A model generated the notes under the pieces. That model saw only the letters and a program-made list of their open reading frames with translations, ran no database searches and was not told the origin of the DNA. A stretch of DNA of 64,000 bases, taken from contig OZ245851.1 of assembly GCA_965228975.1 (NCBI GenBank), forward strand, positions 4,526,001 to 4,590,000, given 5' to 3'. This document shows positions 41,649 to 52,570 of the stretch, piece after piece. Source of the stretch: JAJFJD01 sp965228975. GTDB lineage: Bacteria > Pseudomonadota > Alphaproteobacteria > UBA8366. Within the stretch, counting starts at the first letter, position 1, and each line of letters opens with the position of its first letter. Made by a program: the position numbers and the translations under genes.

Positions 41649-42424
41649 CAGGTCCCCGTCACCTCGACGAAATGGCGGTAGTCCGCGGCCAGGTCTTCGA
41701 CCGCCGCGTTGACCAGCTTCTCGCCGGCCTCGGCGGTGGAAAGCGATGGGTCCGCACCCCCGCGGCGGCCATCCGGATGGCGGCGCCGGAAATCGGCCGC
41801 GCCCTGGATCGGGTTTGCTTCCGAGGGGACCGTGCCGAGCGGCACGTCGCGCTGCTGATCCGGGAAAGCGTACCAGGTGACCGAGACCTCGGCGGCCGTT
41901 GCATGGCTGCCATTCTTGTCGCCGTAGAGGTCCTGCGACAGCTTGTCGACCTGCGGCATGTCGAACCAGTTGGCGAGACGGCAGAACACCTCTGCCGGCA
42001 TGCGGTTCGACCCGGCCCCGGCCAGCGCCGCGGCCTCGCCCAACTCCGCGTGCACCTCGCTGAACGCCGTGTTGACCGGCTGGATGTTGCCGCCATGGCC
42101 GTTGACGAAATAGAAGCGGTCGAAACCATGCCGCGCCAGCGAAATCACCATGTCGCGCACCACCAGCATCAGCGTGGACGGGCGCAGGGTCACCGACCCG
42201 GGAAAATCCATGTGGTGCTGGGCCATGCCGACGGCGATGGTGGGCGCCACCATCACGCCAATCTTCTCGCCCAGCCGGCGGCCGATCACCTCGGCGGTCA
42301 GCGCGTCGGTGCCGACCAGGCCGTTCGGACCGTGCTGTTCGGTCGATCCGATGGGCAGGATGACGCCCGTGTTGTCCTTGAGATAGGTCTCGACTTCGGG
42401 CCAGGTCGCGAGTTGGAGTTGCAT
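41648..42424 (-). CDS. Creatininase / mycofactocin MftE-type amidohydrolase family protein
   Basis: This encodes 258 residues from ATG 42424 with AAAGGA about 5 bases upstream. Binuclear-metal motifs are GSTEQHGPNGLVGTD near residue 26 (Glu, His and Asp ligands), HHMDFPGSVTL, and FVNGHGGN with the following acidic residue. The family hydrolyses creatinine, amides in pterin/mycofactocin pathways, or creatininase-like lactams. No creatinase or sarcosine genes are adjacent, so the substrate is open. It is coupled to the GNAT gene by a TGATG overlap. Confidence 0.88.
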   Translation of the reverse strand: MQLQLATWPEVETYLKDNTGVILPIGSTEQHGPNGLVGTDALTAEVIGRRLGEKIGVMVAPTIAVGMAQHHMDFPGSVTLRPSTLMLVVRDMVISLARHGFDRFYFVNGHGGNIQPVNTAFSEVHAELGEAAALAGAGSNRMPAEVFCRLANWFDMPQVDKLSQDLYGDKNGSHATAAEVSVTWYAFPDQQRDVPLGTVPSEANPIQGAADFRRRHPDGRRGGADPSLSTAEAGEKLVNAAVEDLAADYRHFVEVTGT

Positions 42425-42729
42425 AATTGTCCTTTGCTCATACACGGTTGCGCATTCCGGCGCGCGGCGCGGCCCATGCTAGTGCAAAACCGGGATCGCC
42501 GCGATCCCCGCGCGGAGCCCTTCACTGTTTTCACAGGCCGGTGTGAATCGAGGTTAACAATAAACGACTTCGCTGTTTACTAACTGGCGGTTGCCGTAAA
42601 TTCTATATGTGAATACCGCCGACGCCGTCGCGCGGAAGGCTCGCCGCAGGGTTCTGTCGCGGCCGGGGCTTCGTGGTAGACTCGTTGGCGTGGCGCATTC
42701 GAATCCGGCGGTGAGCAGGAGCAGGACGC
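42425..42729. other. Divergent intergenic region before ppa
   Basis: These 305 bp hold no credible coding frame. An AT-rich patch at about 42556-42616 (including TTAACAATAAA and TTCTATATG) stands out from GC-rich surroundings and most likely contains promoter elements for ppa and the creatininase gene. I could not assign -35/-10 boxes with confidence. Confidence 0.5.
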
Positions 42730-43281
42730 ATGAACATCGATAGGATCTCGGTCGGCGCGAACCCGCCTTACGAGGTCAACGTGATCATCGAGATCCCGAT
42801 TGGCGGCGTCCCGGTGAAATACGAGATGGACAAAGAGTCCGGCGCCATGTTCGTCGACCGCTTCCTGCACACGGCGATGTACTATCCCTGCAACTACGGC
42901 TTCATCCCGCACACACTGTCGGAGGACGGCGATCCGATCGACGCGGCGGTGGTGGCGCAAATTCCCGTGATTCCCGGCGTCGTTATCCGGTCGCGACCGG
43001 TTGGCGTGCTGATGATGGAGGACGAGAGTGGCATCGACGAGAAGATCCTCTGCGTTCCGGTCGACGATCTGCACCCGTTCTACGAAAACATCAGCTCGTA
43101 TCGCGACCTGCGGCCAATTTTGATTGAACAGATCACGCATTTCTTCGAGCATTACAAAGACCTGGAGAAGGGCAAGTGGGTCAAGGTCAAGCGATGGGGC
43201 GAAAGCGAAGAGGCCATGGACCTCATCAAACGGGCGATGAAGCGCGCCAAGAAAGAGGCCGACGCAAGCGAAGGGCCATAA
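42730..43281 (+). CDS. ppa: Inorganic pyrophosphatase (family I)
   Basis: This encodes 183 residues. Family I active-site residues are visible: EIPIGGVPVKYEMDKESG, DRFLHTAMYYPCNYGFIP, and the metal-binding aspartates in EDGDPIDAAV and CVPVDDLH. The reaction is PPi to 2 Pi, pulling biosynthetic reactions forward. It lies 31 bp upstream of acs. Acetyl-CoA synthetase produces pyrophosphate, so co-expression is sensible. A GGAGCAGGA-like site precedes the ATG. Confidence 0.96.
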   Translation: MNIDRISVGANPPYEVNVIIEIPIGGVPVKYEMDKESGAMFVDRFLHTAMYYPCNYGFIPHTLSEDGDPIDAAVVAQIPVIPGVVIRSRPVGVLMMEDESGIDEKILCVPVDDLHPFYENISSYRDLRPILIEQITHFFEHYKDLEKGKWVKVKRWGESEEAMDLIKRAMKRAKKEADASEGP

Positions 43282-43312
43282 CGAACCAATCCTCGATTAA
43301 GGGAGGCATAAG

Positions 43313-45253
<1,941 letters not shown>

Positions 45254-45284
45254 AAGCCGGCGCAAGTCGGCGCCCGATGTATGA

Positions 45285-45309
45285 GCGGGGCCCAACGGCC
45301 CCGCTTTTT
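45285..45309 (+). terminator. Rho-independent terminator after acs
   Basis: A perfect 8-bp stem GCGGGGCC / GGCCCCGC with a CAAC loop is followed by TTTTT, starting 31 bases after the acs stop. Confidence 0.93.
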
Positions 45310-45348
45310 CCTTGCACCCGTTCGATGGGGCGACAAAACTGCGTCGAC

Positions 45349-46179
45349 ATGTCCGACAATCCACCGACCGCCCCCGACAATCATCACGACCCGCTGCTGC
45401 CACCGGAAATGGCGCTGAAGGCGGAGCATGTGGGCGTGGCGAAGGCCACCATGGATTTCTGGTCCTTGCTCACGCTGGCGGTGCTGGCCGGTGCGTTCAT
45501 CGCCTTCGGCGCGCTGTTCATGACAGTGACGGTGGCCGGCGCGGCGGATGTCCTGCCCTTTGGGGTCGTGCGGCTGCTCGGCGGTCTCGTCTTCTCGCTT
45601 GGCCTGATTCTCGTCGTGATCGGTGGCGCCGAACTGTTTACCGGCAACAACATAATGGTGATGGCCTGGGCCGGCGGCCTGATCAATCTGCGGGCATTGC
45701 TGCGCGCCTGGGCCATCGTCTATGTCGGCAATTTCATCGGCGCGATCGGCACCGCCGGCCTTGTCTTCCTGTCGGGCCATATGGATGCCGGAAACGGGAT
45801 CGTGGGACGGACGGCGATGGCCATCGCCAACGCCAAGGTCGCCATCCCCTTCGTCGAGGCGGTGATGTTGGGGATTCTGTGCAACGTGCTCGTCTGCCTC
45901 GCCGTCTGGTTGACCTACAGTGCCCGGACGGTGACCGGCAAGGTCCTGGTGATCGTTCCGCCGATAGTCGCCTTCGTGGCCGCCGGGTTCGAGCATTCCA
46001 TCGCCAACATGTACTTCATCCCCTTGGGGCTGCTCATGACCTGGTTCGGCGATGTACCGTCCGGGCTCACGCTCGGCGGTCTCCCGATGAACCTGATCCC
46101 CGTGACCATCGGCAATATGATCGGCGGCGGTTTGTTGGTCGGCATCGTGTATTGGTTCGTCTATCTCCGGAACCGGTAG
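45349..46179 (+). CDS. Formate/nitrite transporter (FNT) family channel
   Basis: This encodes 276 residues from ATG 45349. Six TM helices begin after about 45 residues. FNT signatures are GAFIAFGALFMTV at TM1, GGAELFTGNNIMVM in the TM2-loop region, GNFIGAIGTAG, GILCNVLVCLAVWLTYSAR, and AAGFEHSIANMYFIPLG with the central pore histidine. These pentameric channels pass formate, nitrite, lactate or hydrosulfide with proton coupling. Placement right after acs suggests a small monocarboxylate, but the terminator between them argues for separate transcription. A TTG far upstream in frame would run into acs and is not used. Confidence 0.94.
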   Translation: MSDNPPTAPDNHHDPLLPPEMALKAEHVGVAKATMDFWSLLTLAVLAGAFIAFGALFMTVTVAGAADVLPFGVVRLLGGLVFSLGLILVVIGGAELFTGNNIMVMAWAGGLINLRALLRAWAIVYVGNFIGAIGTAGLVFLSGHMDAGNGIVGRTAMAIANAKVAIPFVEAVMLGILCNVLVCLAVWLTYSARTVTGKVLVIVPPIVAFVAAGFEHSIANMYFIPLGLLMTWFGDVPSGLTLGGLPMNLIPVTIGNMIGGGLLVGIVYWFVYLRNR

Positions 46180-46185
46180 CGGCGG

Positions 46186-46773
46186 CTACCCTGTAAGCGC
46201 GTCGATGACGTAATCCATCCGGTCCTGGCCGAAGAACAATTCGTCGCCGACGAAGAAACTCGGCGCGCCGAAGATGCCGCGCGACACCGCCTCGGCGGTG
46301 GCCGCGATAAGCTTGTCCTTCGCGTCCGGCGCGCGCACCTTCTCGGCCAGCGCGGCGGCGTCCAAGCCCGCCGTCGTCAGGGTCTCGGCAAACACCCGGG
46401 GATCGCCGACATTCTTGGCGTCGACCCAGACGGCCCGGAACAAGGCATCCGCGTAGGCGTCGAAGAACCCGTCCGCCAGCGCGACGAAACACCCCCGCAT
46501 CGCCGCGATGGTGTTGACCGGGAAGTGCGGGTTCGGCGTCACCGGGATGCCGTAGCGGGCCGCGCAACGGGGAATGTCGACCTGATAGTAAGCACCCTTG
46601 GCGGGAACCTTGACCGGCGGCGCGTTACCGGTTTCCTTCATCACGCCACCCAGCAACATCGGCCGGAAGACGATTTCGGCGCCCGTCCGATCGCGTAGCT
46701 CGGGCAGGCGGTAATACGCGATGTGAGACATCGGGCTGACGAAATCGAACCAGAATTCGACCCGTTTCATCAT
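46186..46773 (-). CDS. 2-hydroxychromene-2-carboxylate isomerase-like (DSBA family) protein
   Basis: This encodes 195 residues from ATG 46773 (AAGGAG upstream; the next codon is also ATG). A thioredoxin-like DSBA fold shows FWFDFVSPMSHIAYYRL, with serine where thiol oxidoreductases have CxxC, and the C-terminal GIFGAPSFFVGDELFFGQDR typical of kappa-class GST / HCCA isomerases. It probably uses glutathione in isomerisation or dehalogenation of aromatic-breakdown intermediates. No naphthalene or other aromatic pathway genes are nearby, so the substrate is open. It is convergent with the FNT gene (6 bp). Confidence 0.9.
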   Translation of the reverse strand: MMKRVEFWFDFVSPMSHIAYYRLPELRDRTGAEIVFRPMLLGGVMKETGNAPPVKVPAKGAYYQVDIPRCAARYGIPVTPNPHFPVNTIAAMRGCFVALADGFFDAYADALFRAVWVDAKNVGDPRVFAETLTTAGLDAAALAEKVRAPDAKDKLIAATAEAVSRGIFGAPSFFVGDELFFGQDRMDYVIDALTG

Positions 46774-46827
46774 CGAAAGGCTCCTTGGATTGAAGGAAGC
46801 GGACCCGGCGAGACCGCGCCGACCGCC

Positions 46828-47466
46828 CTATCCCGCGGATAAGGATTCAATGGTCCGCGACAGGTTCTCTCGCGCCTGTTTCTCCAGGCGGTTGCGCCAG
46901 TACTCGGTTTGATAGATCACCGGACGGTCCAACAGACCCTGGAAAAAGGCGTTCCGCTTGGTCATCCAGACATCCTCCTCGATCCAGTCGTATTCGGCGC
47001 GGACATCCCTGCCGTGTTGATCGAAGGCGTCGAACGGCACGCCAAGACGGTATAGATCGAGATCGCAGAACAGTTGGACATCGGGATCGTCCGTTGCGGC
47101 ATGCCCTGCGGAATGGCGGATCATGGCCTGGGCCGCCGCCGAGCAATCGCCGGCGTAAACCGCACCGAGATGCTCCGCGCTCAACCGTTCGTTTTCGCCA
47201 TATTCGAGTTTGGCGTCATAGATACAGTCGTGGAACCAAATAGCCAGGTCGATCGTGTCGGGGTTATCGGCGAGACGCCGCGACTCCGCATGGCAATCCA
47301 GCATTTCGACGATATGCACCAATGTGTGGTAGCGGCGGTGCGGCTCGCCATACGCCGTGATCAACTCGGCGAGCATGGCGTCCGGCAATCCGAGCCGCTT
47401 CGCAAGCGGCCCCCAATGCGCCTCCGCCTTCTTCACGATCGGGTCGGCTTTGGTCCGTTTCGCCAT
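46828..47466 (-). CDS. HD-domain predicted metal-dependent phosphohydrolase
   Basis: This encodes 212 residues from ATG 47466. HD-type ligands appear as RRYHTLVHIVEML, AIWFHDCIYDAK (the His-Asp pair), and IRHSAGHAATDDPDVQLFCDLDL. This matches the COG4339 group of uncharacterised HD hydrolases, which may act on nucleotides or other phosphoesters. It lies 24 bp after the DUF1674 gene on the same strand. Confidence 0.85.
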   Translation of the reverse strand: MAKRTKADPIVKKAEAHWGPLAKRLGLPDAMLAELITAYGEPHRRYHTLVHIVEMLDCHAESRRLADNPDTIDLAIWFHDCIYDAKLEYGENERLSAEHLGAVYAGDCSAAAQAMIRHSAGHAATDDPDVQLFCDLDLYRLGVPFDAFDQHGRDVRAEYDWIEEDVWMTKRNAFFQGLLDRPVIYQTEYWRNRLEKQARENLSRTIESLSAG

Positions 47467-47490
47467 GTCAGGCAACCTGCAGTCGGCGGG

Positions 47491-47769
47491 CTAAAAATCG
47501 AAACACCGTCCGGCCTTTTCCCAATCTCCATAGCGGGTCGGCTCCAGGCCCTTCGGTCCGCCCACCTCTTTGGGGATTTCGCCGCGCGCCTCGGCTTCGG
47601 CCCGCCATTTCTCGCCCGCGGCGTCCGCCTTTTCCTCCGCCCGCCGTCGCGGGTCGACGCCCTTATCCTCGGAAGGTGCCGTCACGGCGGTATTCTCGGC
47701 GGTCCCTTCGTCAGGGCCTTCCGGTCCGGTCGATTTGCGTTTGCGGAGTTGGTCGAAGATGTTAGGCAT
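47491..47769 (-). CDS. DUF1674 protein, SdhAF4-like succinate dehydrogenase assembly factor
   Basis: This encodes 92 residues. The last 30 residues hold the family signature (EIPKEVGGPKGLEPTRYGDW, then a terminal GRCFDF); the first 60 are charged and probably disordered. In mitochondria the homologue SDHAF4/Sdh8 binds flavinylated SdhA and protects it from autoxidation before complex assembly. The bacterial role is inferred by homology. No sdh genes are in the window. Confidence 0.9.
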   Translation of the reverse strand: MPNIFDQLRKRKSTGPEGPDEGTAENTAVTAPSEDKGVDPRRRAEEKADAAGEKWRAEAEARGEIPKEVGGPKGLEPTRYGDWEKAGRCFDF

Positions 47770-47880
47770 CGTGACAATATGGCCCGTTTTCGGGCATTTT
47801 CCAGGGCTTGAAGCGGGCGGCCGCTATCCCCTAATTAGGTGGGTTATGGCCGATTCGTCAACCGTAGGGAGAACCGCACC

Positions 47881-48753
47881 GTGAATTATGTCCGCACGTC
47901 GATGCTGCTGGCTGGCATGACCGCTCTTTTCATGGGGTGCGGATACCTGATCGGTGGCGAGGGAGGCATGCTGATCGCGCTGGTCATCGCGATCGCCATG
48001 AACGCCTTCGCCTATTGGAATTCGGACAAGATGGTGTTGCGCATGTATGGCGCACGCCAGATCGAGCGCGGCGACGCCCCGGGATTTTATGGCATCGTGG
48101 AGCAACTTGCCCGCACGGCCGAGCTGCCGATGCCGAAGGTCTATATCATCGAGAACGACCAGCCGAACGCCTTCGCAACCGGCCGCAATCCTGAGAACGC
48201 CGCCGTCGCGGCGACGACGGGGTTGATGCGCATCCTGAGCCACGAGGAAATCGCGGGCGTGATGGCGCACGAACTGGCGCATGTGAAGAATCGCGACACC
48301 CTGATCATGACGATCACGGCGACCATCGCCGGGGCCATCTCGATGCTGGCGAATTTCGCGATGTTCTCCGGCCTATTCGGCGGCAACCGCAACAACCCGC
48401 TCGGCATCATCGGCGTGTTGCTGGTGTCGTTGCTGGCCCCATTAGCGGCGATGCTGGTGCAGATGGCGATCAGCCGGACCCGCGAATACGCCGCCGACCG
48501 CATGGGGGCGGAAATTTGCGGCCGCCCGCTGTGGCTGGCCTCCGCGCTGGAAAAGCTTGAACAGGGCGCGCAGCGAATCGACAACGAAGCAGCGGAACGG
48601 AACCCGGCGACGGCGCATATGTTCATCGTCAATCCACTGCATGCGCACAGCGTCGATAGCCTGTTCTCGACCCATCCCAACACCGCGAACCGGGTCGCCC
48701 GGCTCCGCGAATTGGCAGGCGGCGCGGCCCCCGCGGCCGGACCCTGGGGCTGA
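47881..48753 (+). CDS. htpX: HtpX-type membrane zinc metalloprotease
   Basis: This encodes 290 residues from GTG 47881 (NYVRTSMLLAGMTALFMG, AGGGAGAA upstream). Two N-terminal TM helices, the zinc motif AHELAHVKNRD near residue 130, two further TM helices, and the third ligand glutamate in REYAADRMGAEI are present. The C-terminal STHPNTANRVARL is the usual end of the family. It degrades damaged inner-membrane proteins together with FtsH. Its TGA stop is immediately followed, in the same frame, by RsmB-like coding sequence. Confidence 0.95.
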   Translation: MNYVRTSMLLAGMTALFMGCGYLIGGEGGMLIALVIAIAMNAFAYWNSDKMVLRMYGARQIERGDAPGFYGIVEQLARTAELPMPKVYIIENDQPNAFATGRNPENAAVAATTGLMRILSHEEIAGVMAHELAHVKNRDTLIMTITATIAGAISMLANFAMFSGLFGGNRNNPLGIIGVLLVSLLAPLAAMLVQMAISRTREYAADRMGAEICGRPLWLASALEKLEQGAQRIDNEAAERNPATAHMFIVNPLHAHSVDSLFSTHPNTANRVARLRELAGGAAPAAGPWG

Positions 48754-48852
48754 CGCGTCATCGCCGCCGACCCCAATCCCGTCCATAGCCGCGCCGTCGC
48801 CCTCGACGTTCTGGACGCCGTCCTCGCGCGCAATCAACCCTTCGACACGGCA

Positions 48853-50043
48853 TTGGCCGGCCACCGCGATTTTACCGCGCTGAGCACCCGCGACCGCGCC
48901 TTCGCTCGGCTCTTGATCGTGACGGTGCTGCGGCGACTCGGTGAGATCGACGCGCGGCTGGGCCGTCTGCTGCGTCACCCCTTGCCCGAAAAAGCGGGGC
49001 GGGCGCAAAACGTCCTGCGGCTCGGCGTCGCGCAGCTTGCCTATCTCGGCACGCCGCCGCACGCGGCGGTGGATACGGGCGTGCGCCTCATGGAAAAGGG
49101 CTTCCCCCATCTGAAAGGTCTCGCGAACGCCGTTTTGCGGAAGGTCGCGCCGGACCCCGCGGCCGACCCGCCCGCCGGCATCAATACGCCGGCATGGCTC
49201 TGGGACAGCTGGTGCGCCGCCTATGGCCCGGCGACGGCGGCCGCCATCGCGGCCGCGCATCTGACGGAACCGCCGCTCGACATCTCGGTCGCCCGCGACC
49301 CGGAAACATGGGCCGAGCGTCTCGCGGCCGAACGTCTGCCGACCGGATCGCTGCGCCGGACGGACGGCGGCAATCCCGCGCTGCTGCCGGGATTCGACGA
49401 AGGCGCCTGGTGGGTCCAGGACGCCGCCGCGACCCTGCCCGCAACCCTGTTCGGCGACGTCGCCGGCAAACCGGTCGTGGACCTCTGCGCCGCCCCCGGC
49501 GGTAAGACCGCGCAGCTTGCCGCGGCCGGGGCGCAGGTCACCGCCGTCGACCGTTCGCGCCAGCGTCTCAAGCGGTTGAGTAAAAACCTGCAACGCCTGT
49601 CGCTGCAGGCCGCGGTCGTCGAAGCCGATGCGGTGGTTTGGCGCCCGCCTTCGCCCGCCACCGCGGTCTTGTTGGATGCGCCCTGCACCGCGACCGGAAC
49701 GATCCGCCGCCATCCGGATATCGCCCACCTGAAGTCGCCCGACGACGTCGCCCGGCTGAGCGCGCTGCAGGACCGGCTTTTGCGCGCCGCCGTCAGCATG
49801 ACCGCTCCCGGCGGTCTGATCGTTTACGCCACCTGCTCGCTACAGCCGGAGGAAGGACCCGAGCGGATCGAGGCGGTGCTGGCGGACGATACGCCGGCCG
49901 CGCTTGACCCGATCACCGAAAGCGAAGCGCCCGGCCTGGACGCAGCACTCCAGCCGGACGGGACGCTCCGCACGTTGCCCTGCCATTGGAGCCAGCGTGG
50001 CGGCCTCGACGGATTCTTCATCGCCCGCCTCCGCCGGACCTAG
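48853..50043 (+). CDS. rsmB: RsmB-like 16S rRNA (cytosine-5)-methyltransferase
   Basis: This encodes 396 residues if TTG 48853 is the start, but RsmB/NusB-like similarity continues upstream to 48754 (reads VHSRAVALDVLDAVLARNQP). That stretch directly follows the htpX TGA in the same frame and contains no ATG, GTG or TTG. Candidates are ATC 48760, CTG 48811 or TTG 48853, or stop readthrough. Domains are an N-terminal NusB-like RNA-binding part and a Rossmann methyltransferase with CAAPGGKTAQL, DAPCTATGTIRRHPD and YATCSLQPEEG (catalytic cysteine). It methylates a cytosine (C967 in E. coli) of 16S rRNA. rpe follows after 66 bp. Confidence 0.9.
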   Translation: MAGHRDFTALSTRDRAFARLLIVTVLRRLGEIDARLGRLLRHPLPEKAGRAQNVLRLGVAQLAYLGTPPHAAVDTGVRLMEKGFPHLKGLANAVLRKVAPDPAADPPAGINTPAWLWDSWCAAYGPATAAAIAAAHLTEPPLDISVARDPETWAERLAAERLPTGSLRRTDGGNPALLPGFDEGAWWVQDAAATLPATLFGDVAGKPVVDLCAAPGGKTAQLAAAGAQVTAVDRSRQRLKRLSKNLQRLSLQAAVVEADAVVWRPPSPATAVLLDAPCTATGTIRRHPDIAHLKSPDDVARLSALQDRLLRAAVSMTAPGGLIVYATCSLQPEEGPERIEAVLADDTPAALDPITESEAPGLDAALQPDGTLRTLPCHWSQRGGLDGFFIARLRRT

Positions 50044-50109
50044 ACCGCAGGCGCAGCACCCCACGACTTCCGCTTGCGCCCGTTCACGGAAGCGACTAAG
50101 CAAGGGGTC

Positions 50110-50775
50110 ATGCAGCAACCGGTTCGAATCGCCCCGTCCATCCTGTCGTCGGACTTTGCCGCGCTCGGCGAAGAGGTCCGCGCCATCGATGCGGCCGGCG
50201 CGGATTACATTCATATCGATGTGATGGACGGACATTTCGTCCCGAACATCACGATCGGGCCGGACGTTATCAAGGCGTTGCGGCCGCACAGCAAAAAACC
50301 GTTCGACGTCCATCTGATGATTTCGCCGGTGGATAGCTATATCGACGCCTTCGCCGATGCAGGCGCGGATATCATCACGGTGCATCCGGAGGCCGGCCCG
50401 CACACCCATAGGACGGTCCAGGCGATCAAGGCCCGCGGCAAGAAAGCCGGGCTGTCGCTCAACCCCGCGACACCGGTCGAGGCGGTCGATTACCTATTGC
50501 CGGATCTCGACCTGGTGCTTGTCATGACGGTAAACCCCGGGTTCGGGGGACAGAAATTTATTTCCTCGCAGCTCGCGAAGATTCGAGACTTGCGGTCCCG
50601 AATTGATACAATCGGCGCTCCGATCGATTTGGAGGTGGATGGCGGTATCAATGCCGACACCGCGGTCCAGGCGATCGACGCCGGCGCGGATGTATTGGTC
50701 GCGGGCACCGCGAGTTTTCAAGGCGGGCCATCGGCTTACGCAAAAAATATAGAAACGCTCCGCGGCGGCACCTGA
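50110..50775 (+). CDS. rpe: Ribulose-phosphate 3-epimerase
   Basis: This encodes 221 residues from ATG 50110 with AAGGGG upstream. The TIM-barrel signatures are complete: IAPSILSSDFAALGEEV, HIDVMDGHFVPNITIGP, DVHLMISPVDSYI, VMTVNPGFGGQKFI, and EVDGGINADT. It interconverts ribulose-5-phosphate and xylulose-5-phosphate in the pentose phosphate pathway. It lies between rsmB and a heparinase-like gene on the same strand. Confidence 0.97.
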   Translation: MQQPVRIAPSILSSDFAALGEEVRAIDAAGADYIHIDVMDGHFVPNITIGPDVIKALRPHSKKPFDVHLMISPVDSYIDAFADAGADIITVHPEAGPHTHRTVQAIKARGKKAGLSLNPATPVEAVDYLLPDLDLVLVMTVNPGFGGQKFISSQLAKIRDLRSRIDTIGAPIDLEVDGGINADTAVQAIDAGADVLVAGTASFQGGPSAYAKNIETLRGGT

Positions 50776-50842
50776 CGGCTCGAGAGAATGTGACTCGAGG
50801 GGATGTCTGGCACGGGTGTAATTTGGTTGTCCTTTTATCCGA

Positions 50843-52570
50843 GTGTCCGGCTTGAGTAACGGCTTTTCCAACAGCGTTTTCCGATCGCGCCTATACAAGC
50901 TCGCCCTGATGGGCCGTGGGCCGACCACGCTGGCTGCCTTACCGCCGGACAGCGAGGAACGTGGCGTCGCCACCGGCGATCCCGAGACCGGCCGCGCGAT
51001 TATGAACGGCGGCTATACGATCGCGGGCGAACCCGTCGACTTCGAGTCCGCTTGGCCATCGGCCGACGCCGGCGAGACGGTGCAGGTCGTCTTGCACCGG
51101 TTCGATTGGCTTGGCGATCTCGCCGCGCTGGAGTCGGTCGATGCGCGCCGGTTCGCCGAACAGCTGTTCGAGAGTTGGGACGAACGCTTCGGCACCTATC
51201 ACGAAGTCAGTTGGCGCGCCGACATTCTCGCGGCGCGGATGGTGAACTGGCTGACCCAATACGCCGCCTTGTTCGAGCCGTCGGAAGCGACTTTCCGGAT
51301 CCGCTTCCTCGACAGCATTGCCCGTCAGCTTCGCCACCTGCGGCGGGTCGCCAGCCAGGAAACCGCCCCGATGGAACGGATCGAGGTGCTCAAGGGCCTG
51401 ATCTATGGCGAGACCTGCGTGACCTCGGAAACCGAGCGCGTCCGCCGGTCGCTGACCCTGCTGGAAACGGAACTGGAGCGCCAGGTGCTGCCGGACGGCA
51501 GCCATATCTCCCGGAGCCCGGGCCGCCAGCTCGCCACCCTGGAGGCCCTGATCGATATCCGTGCGGTGCTGACCGCCGCCAGCCGCGAGGTTCCGGTCGC
51601 CTTGCGCAATGCGATCGACCGGATGGCGCCGATGACGCGCTTCTTGCGCCACAGCGACGGCGCGCTCGCTTGTTTCAACGGCGGCGGGCGGCCCGATCCA
51701 ACCCATGTCAGCCGCGTCTTGCTGCGCTCGGACGCTCAGGGCCGCGCCCCCGGTCGGGCGCCCTATGCCGGCTTCGAACGGATCGACGCAAACGGCATGG
51801 TGCTGATCCTGGACGGCGGCGGACCGCCAGACGACGGCTACGACGAAGAGGCGCATGCCGGCCTGATGAGCTTCGAGTTGAGTGTCGACGGCCAGCGACT
51901 GATCGTGAATTGCGGCGCCGGCGACGACACCGAACCGGATTGGCGGCAAGCCCTGCGCACCACCGCCGCCCACTCGACGCTGGTCATCGACGACCGTAAT
52001 TCGTGCGAGGTGACCGAGACCGGATTGGGTCGGGGGCCCGCCGCGATCGACTGCGATCGCGGCGAGATCGACGGCAACATCTGGATCAGCAGCAGCCATG
52101 ACGGGTACGAGGACCGCTACGGCTTGACCCATCGCCGCCGGCTCTATGTCGGCGACGACGAAGCAGGGCTGCGCGGCGAGGACATTCTCGTCGGCGACCG
52201 CCAGCATCCCTTCGCCATCCGGTTCCACCTGCATCCGGCCGTACGCGCAGCGATCGACGACGATCCGGCATCCGTGACCCTGACGCTGCCGAACGGCGAC
52301 CGCTGGCGGCTGCGCGCCGACCGGCCGGTCACCGTCGAGGACAGCATCTACTGGCAGGATGACACCGGCATCGAGCGGTCGACCCAGATCGTGGTGCGCG
52401 GCGAAACCAGTGGCGCCGCGACGCCGGTAAAATGGCGGCTGCGCCCGGTGGCGCAAGACCGCGCCGCCGAGAGCGACACGGACGCCGCCGATCCAGCCAA
52501 AAGCCCCGAAATGCACGGGGATCCGCACGAATCACCCTCTCCGGCACGCCCTGAACGCATACGTTCATGA
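50843..52570 (+). CDS. Heparinase II/III-family protein
   Basis: This encodes 575 residues from GTG 50843 (TTG 50852 is possible). The N-terminal half is an alpha-helical toroid-like region (WLGDLAALE, WRADILAARMVNWLTQYAALF, YGETCVTSETERVRRSL). The C-terminal part is the heparinase II/III beta-sandwich (AGLMSFELSVDGQRLIVNCGA and LRTTAAHSTLVIDDRNS, with the conserved His). There is no signal peptide, so the protein is predicted cytosolic, unlike secreted polysaccharide lyases. It is often found next to rsmB and purH in alphaproteobacteria; the substrate is unknown, probably acidic glycan fragments. Its stop lies inside the first of three regulatory palindromes. Confidence 0.88.
   Translation: MSGLSNGFSNSVFRSRLYKLALMGRGPTTLAALPPDSEERGVATGDPETGRAIMNGGYTIAGEPVDFESAWPSADAGETVQVVLHRFDWLGDLAALESVDARRFAEQLFESWDERFGTYHEVSWRADILAARMVNWLTQYAALFEPSEATFRIRFLDSIARQLRHLRRVASQETAPMERIEVLKGLIYGETCVTSETERVRRSLTLLETELERQVLPDGSHISRSPGRQLATLEALIDIRAVLTAASREVPVALRNAIDRMAPMTRFLRHSDGALACFNGGGRPDPTHVSRVLLRSDAQGRAPGRAPYAGFERIDANGMVLILDGGGPPDDGYDEEAHAGLMSFELSVDGQRLIVNCGAGDDTEPDWRQALRTTAAHSTLVIDDRNSCEVTETGLGRGPAAIDCDRGEIDGNIWISSSHDGYEDRYGLTHRRRLYVGDDEAGLRGEDILVGDRQHPFAIRFHLHPAVRAAIDDDPASVTLTLPNGDRWRLRADRPVTVEDSIYWQDDTGIERSTQIVVRGETSGAATPVKWRLRPVAQDRAAESDTDAADPAKSPEMHGDPHESPSPARPERIRS

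Noticed and set aside
50779..50799. CTCGAG...CTCGAG inverted repeat after rpe
   Set aside because: It has a 6-bp stem with a 9-base loop and no T tract; too weak to call a terminator.
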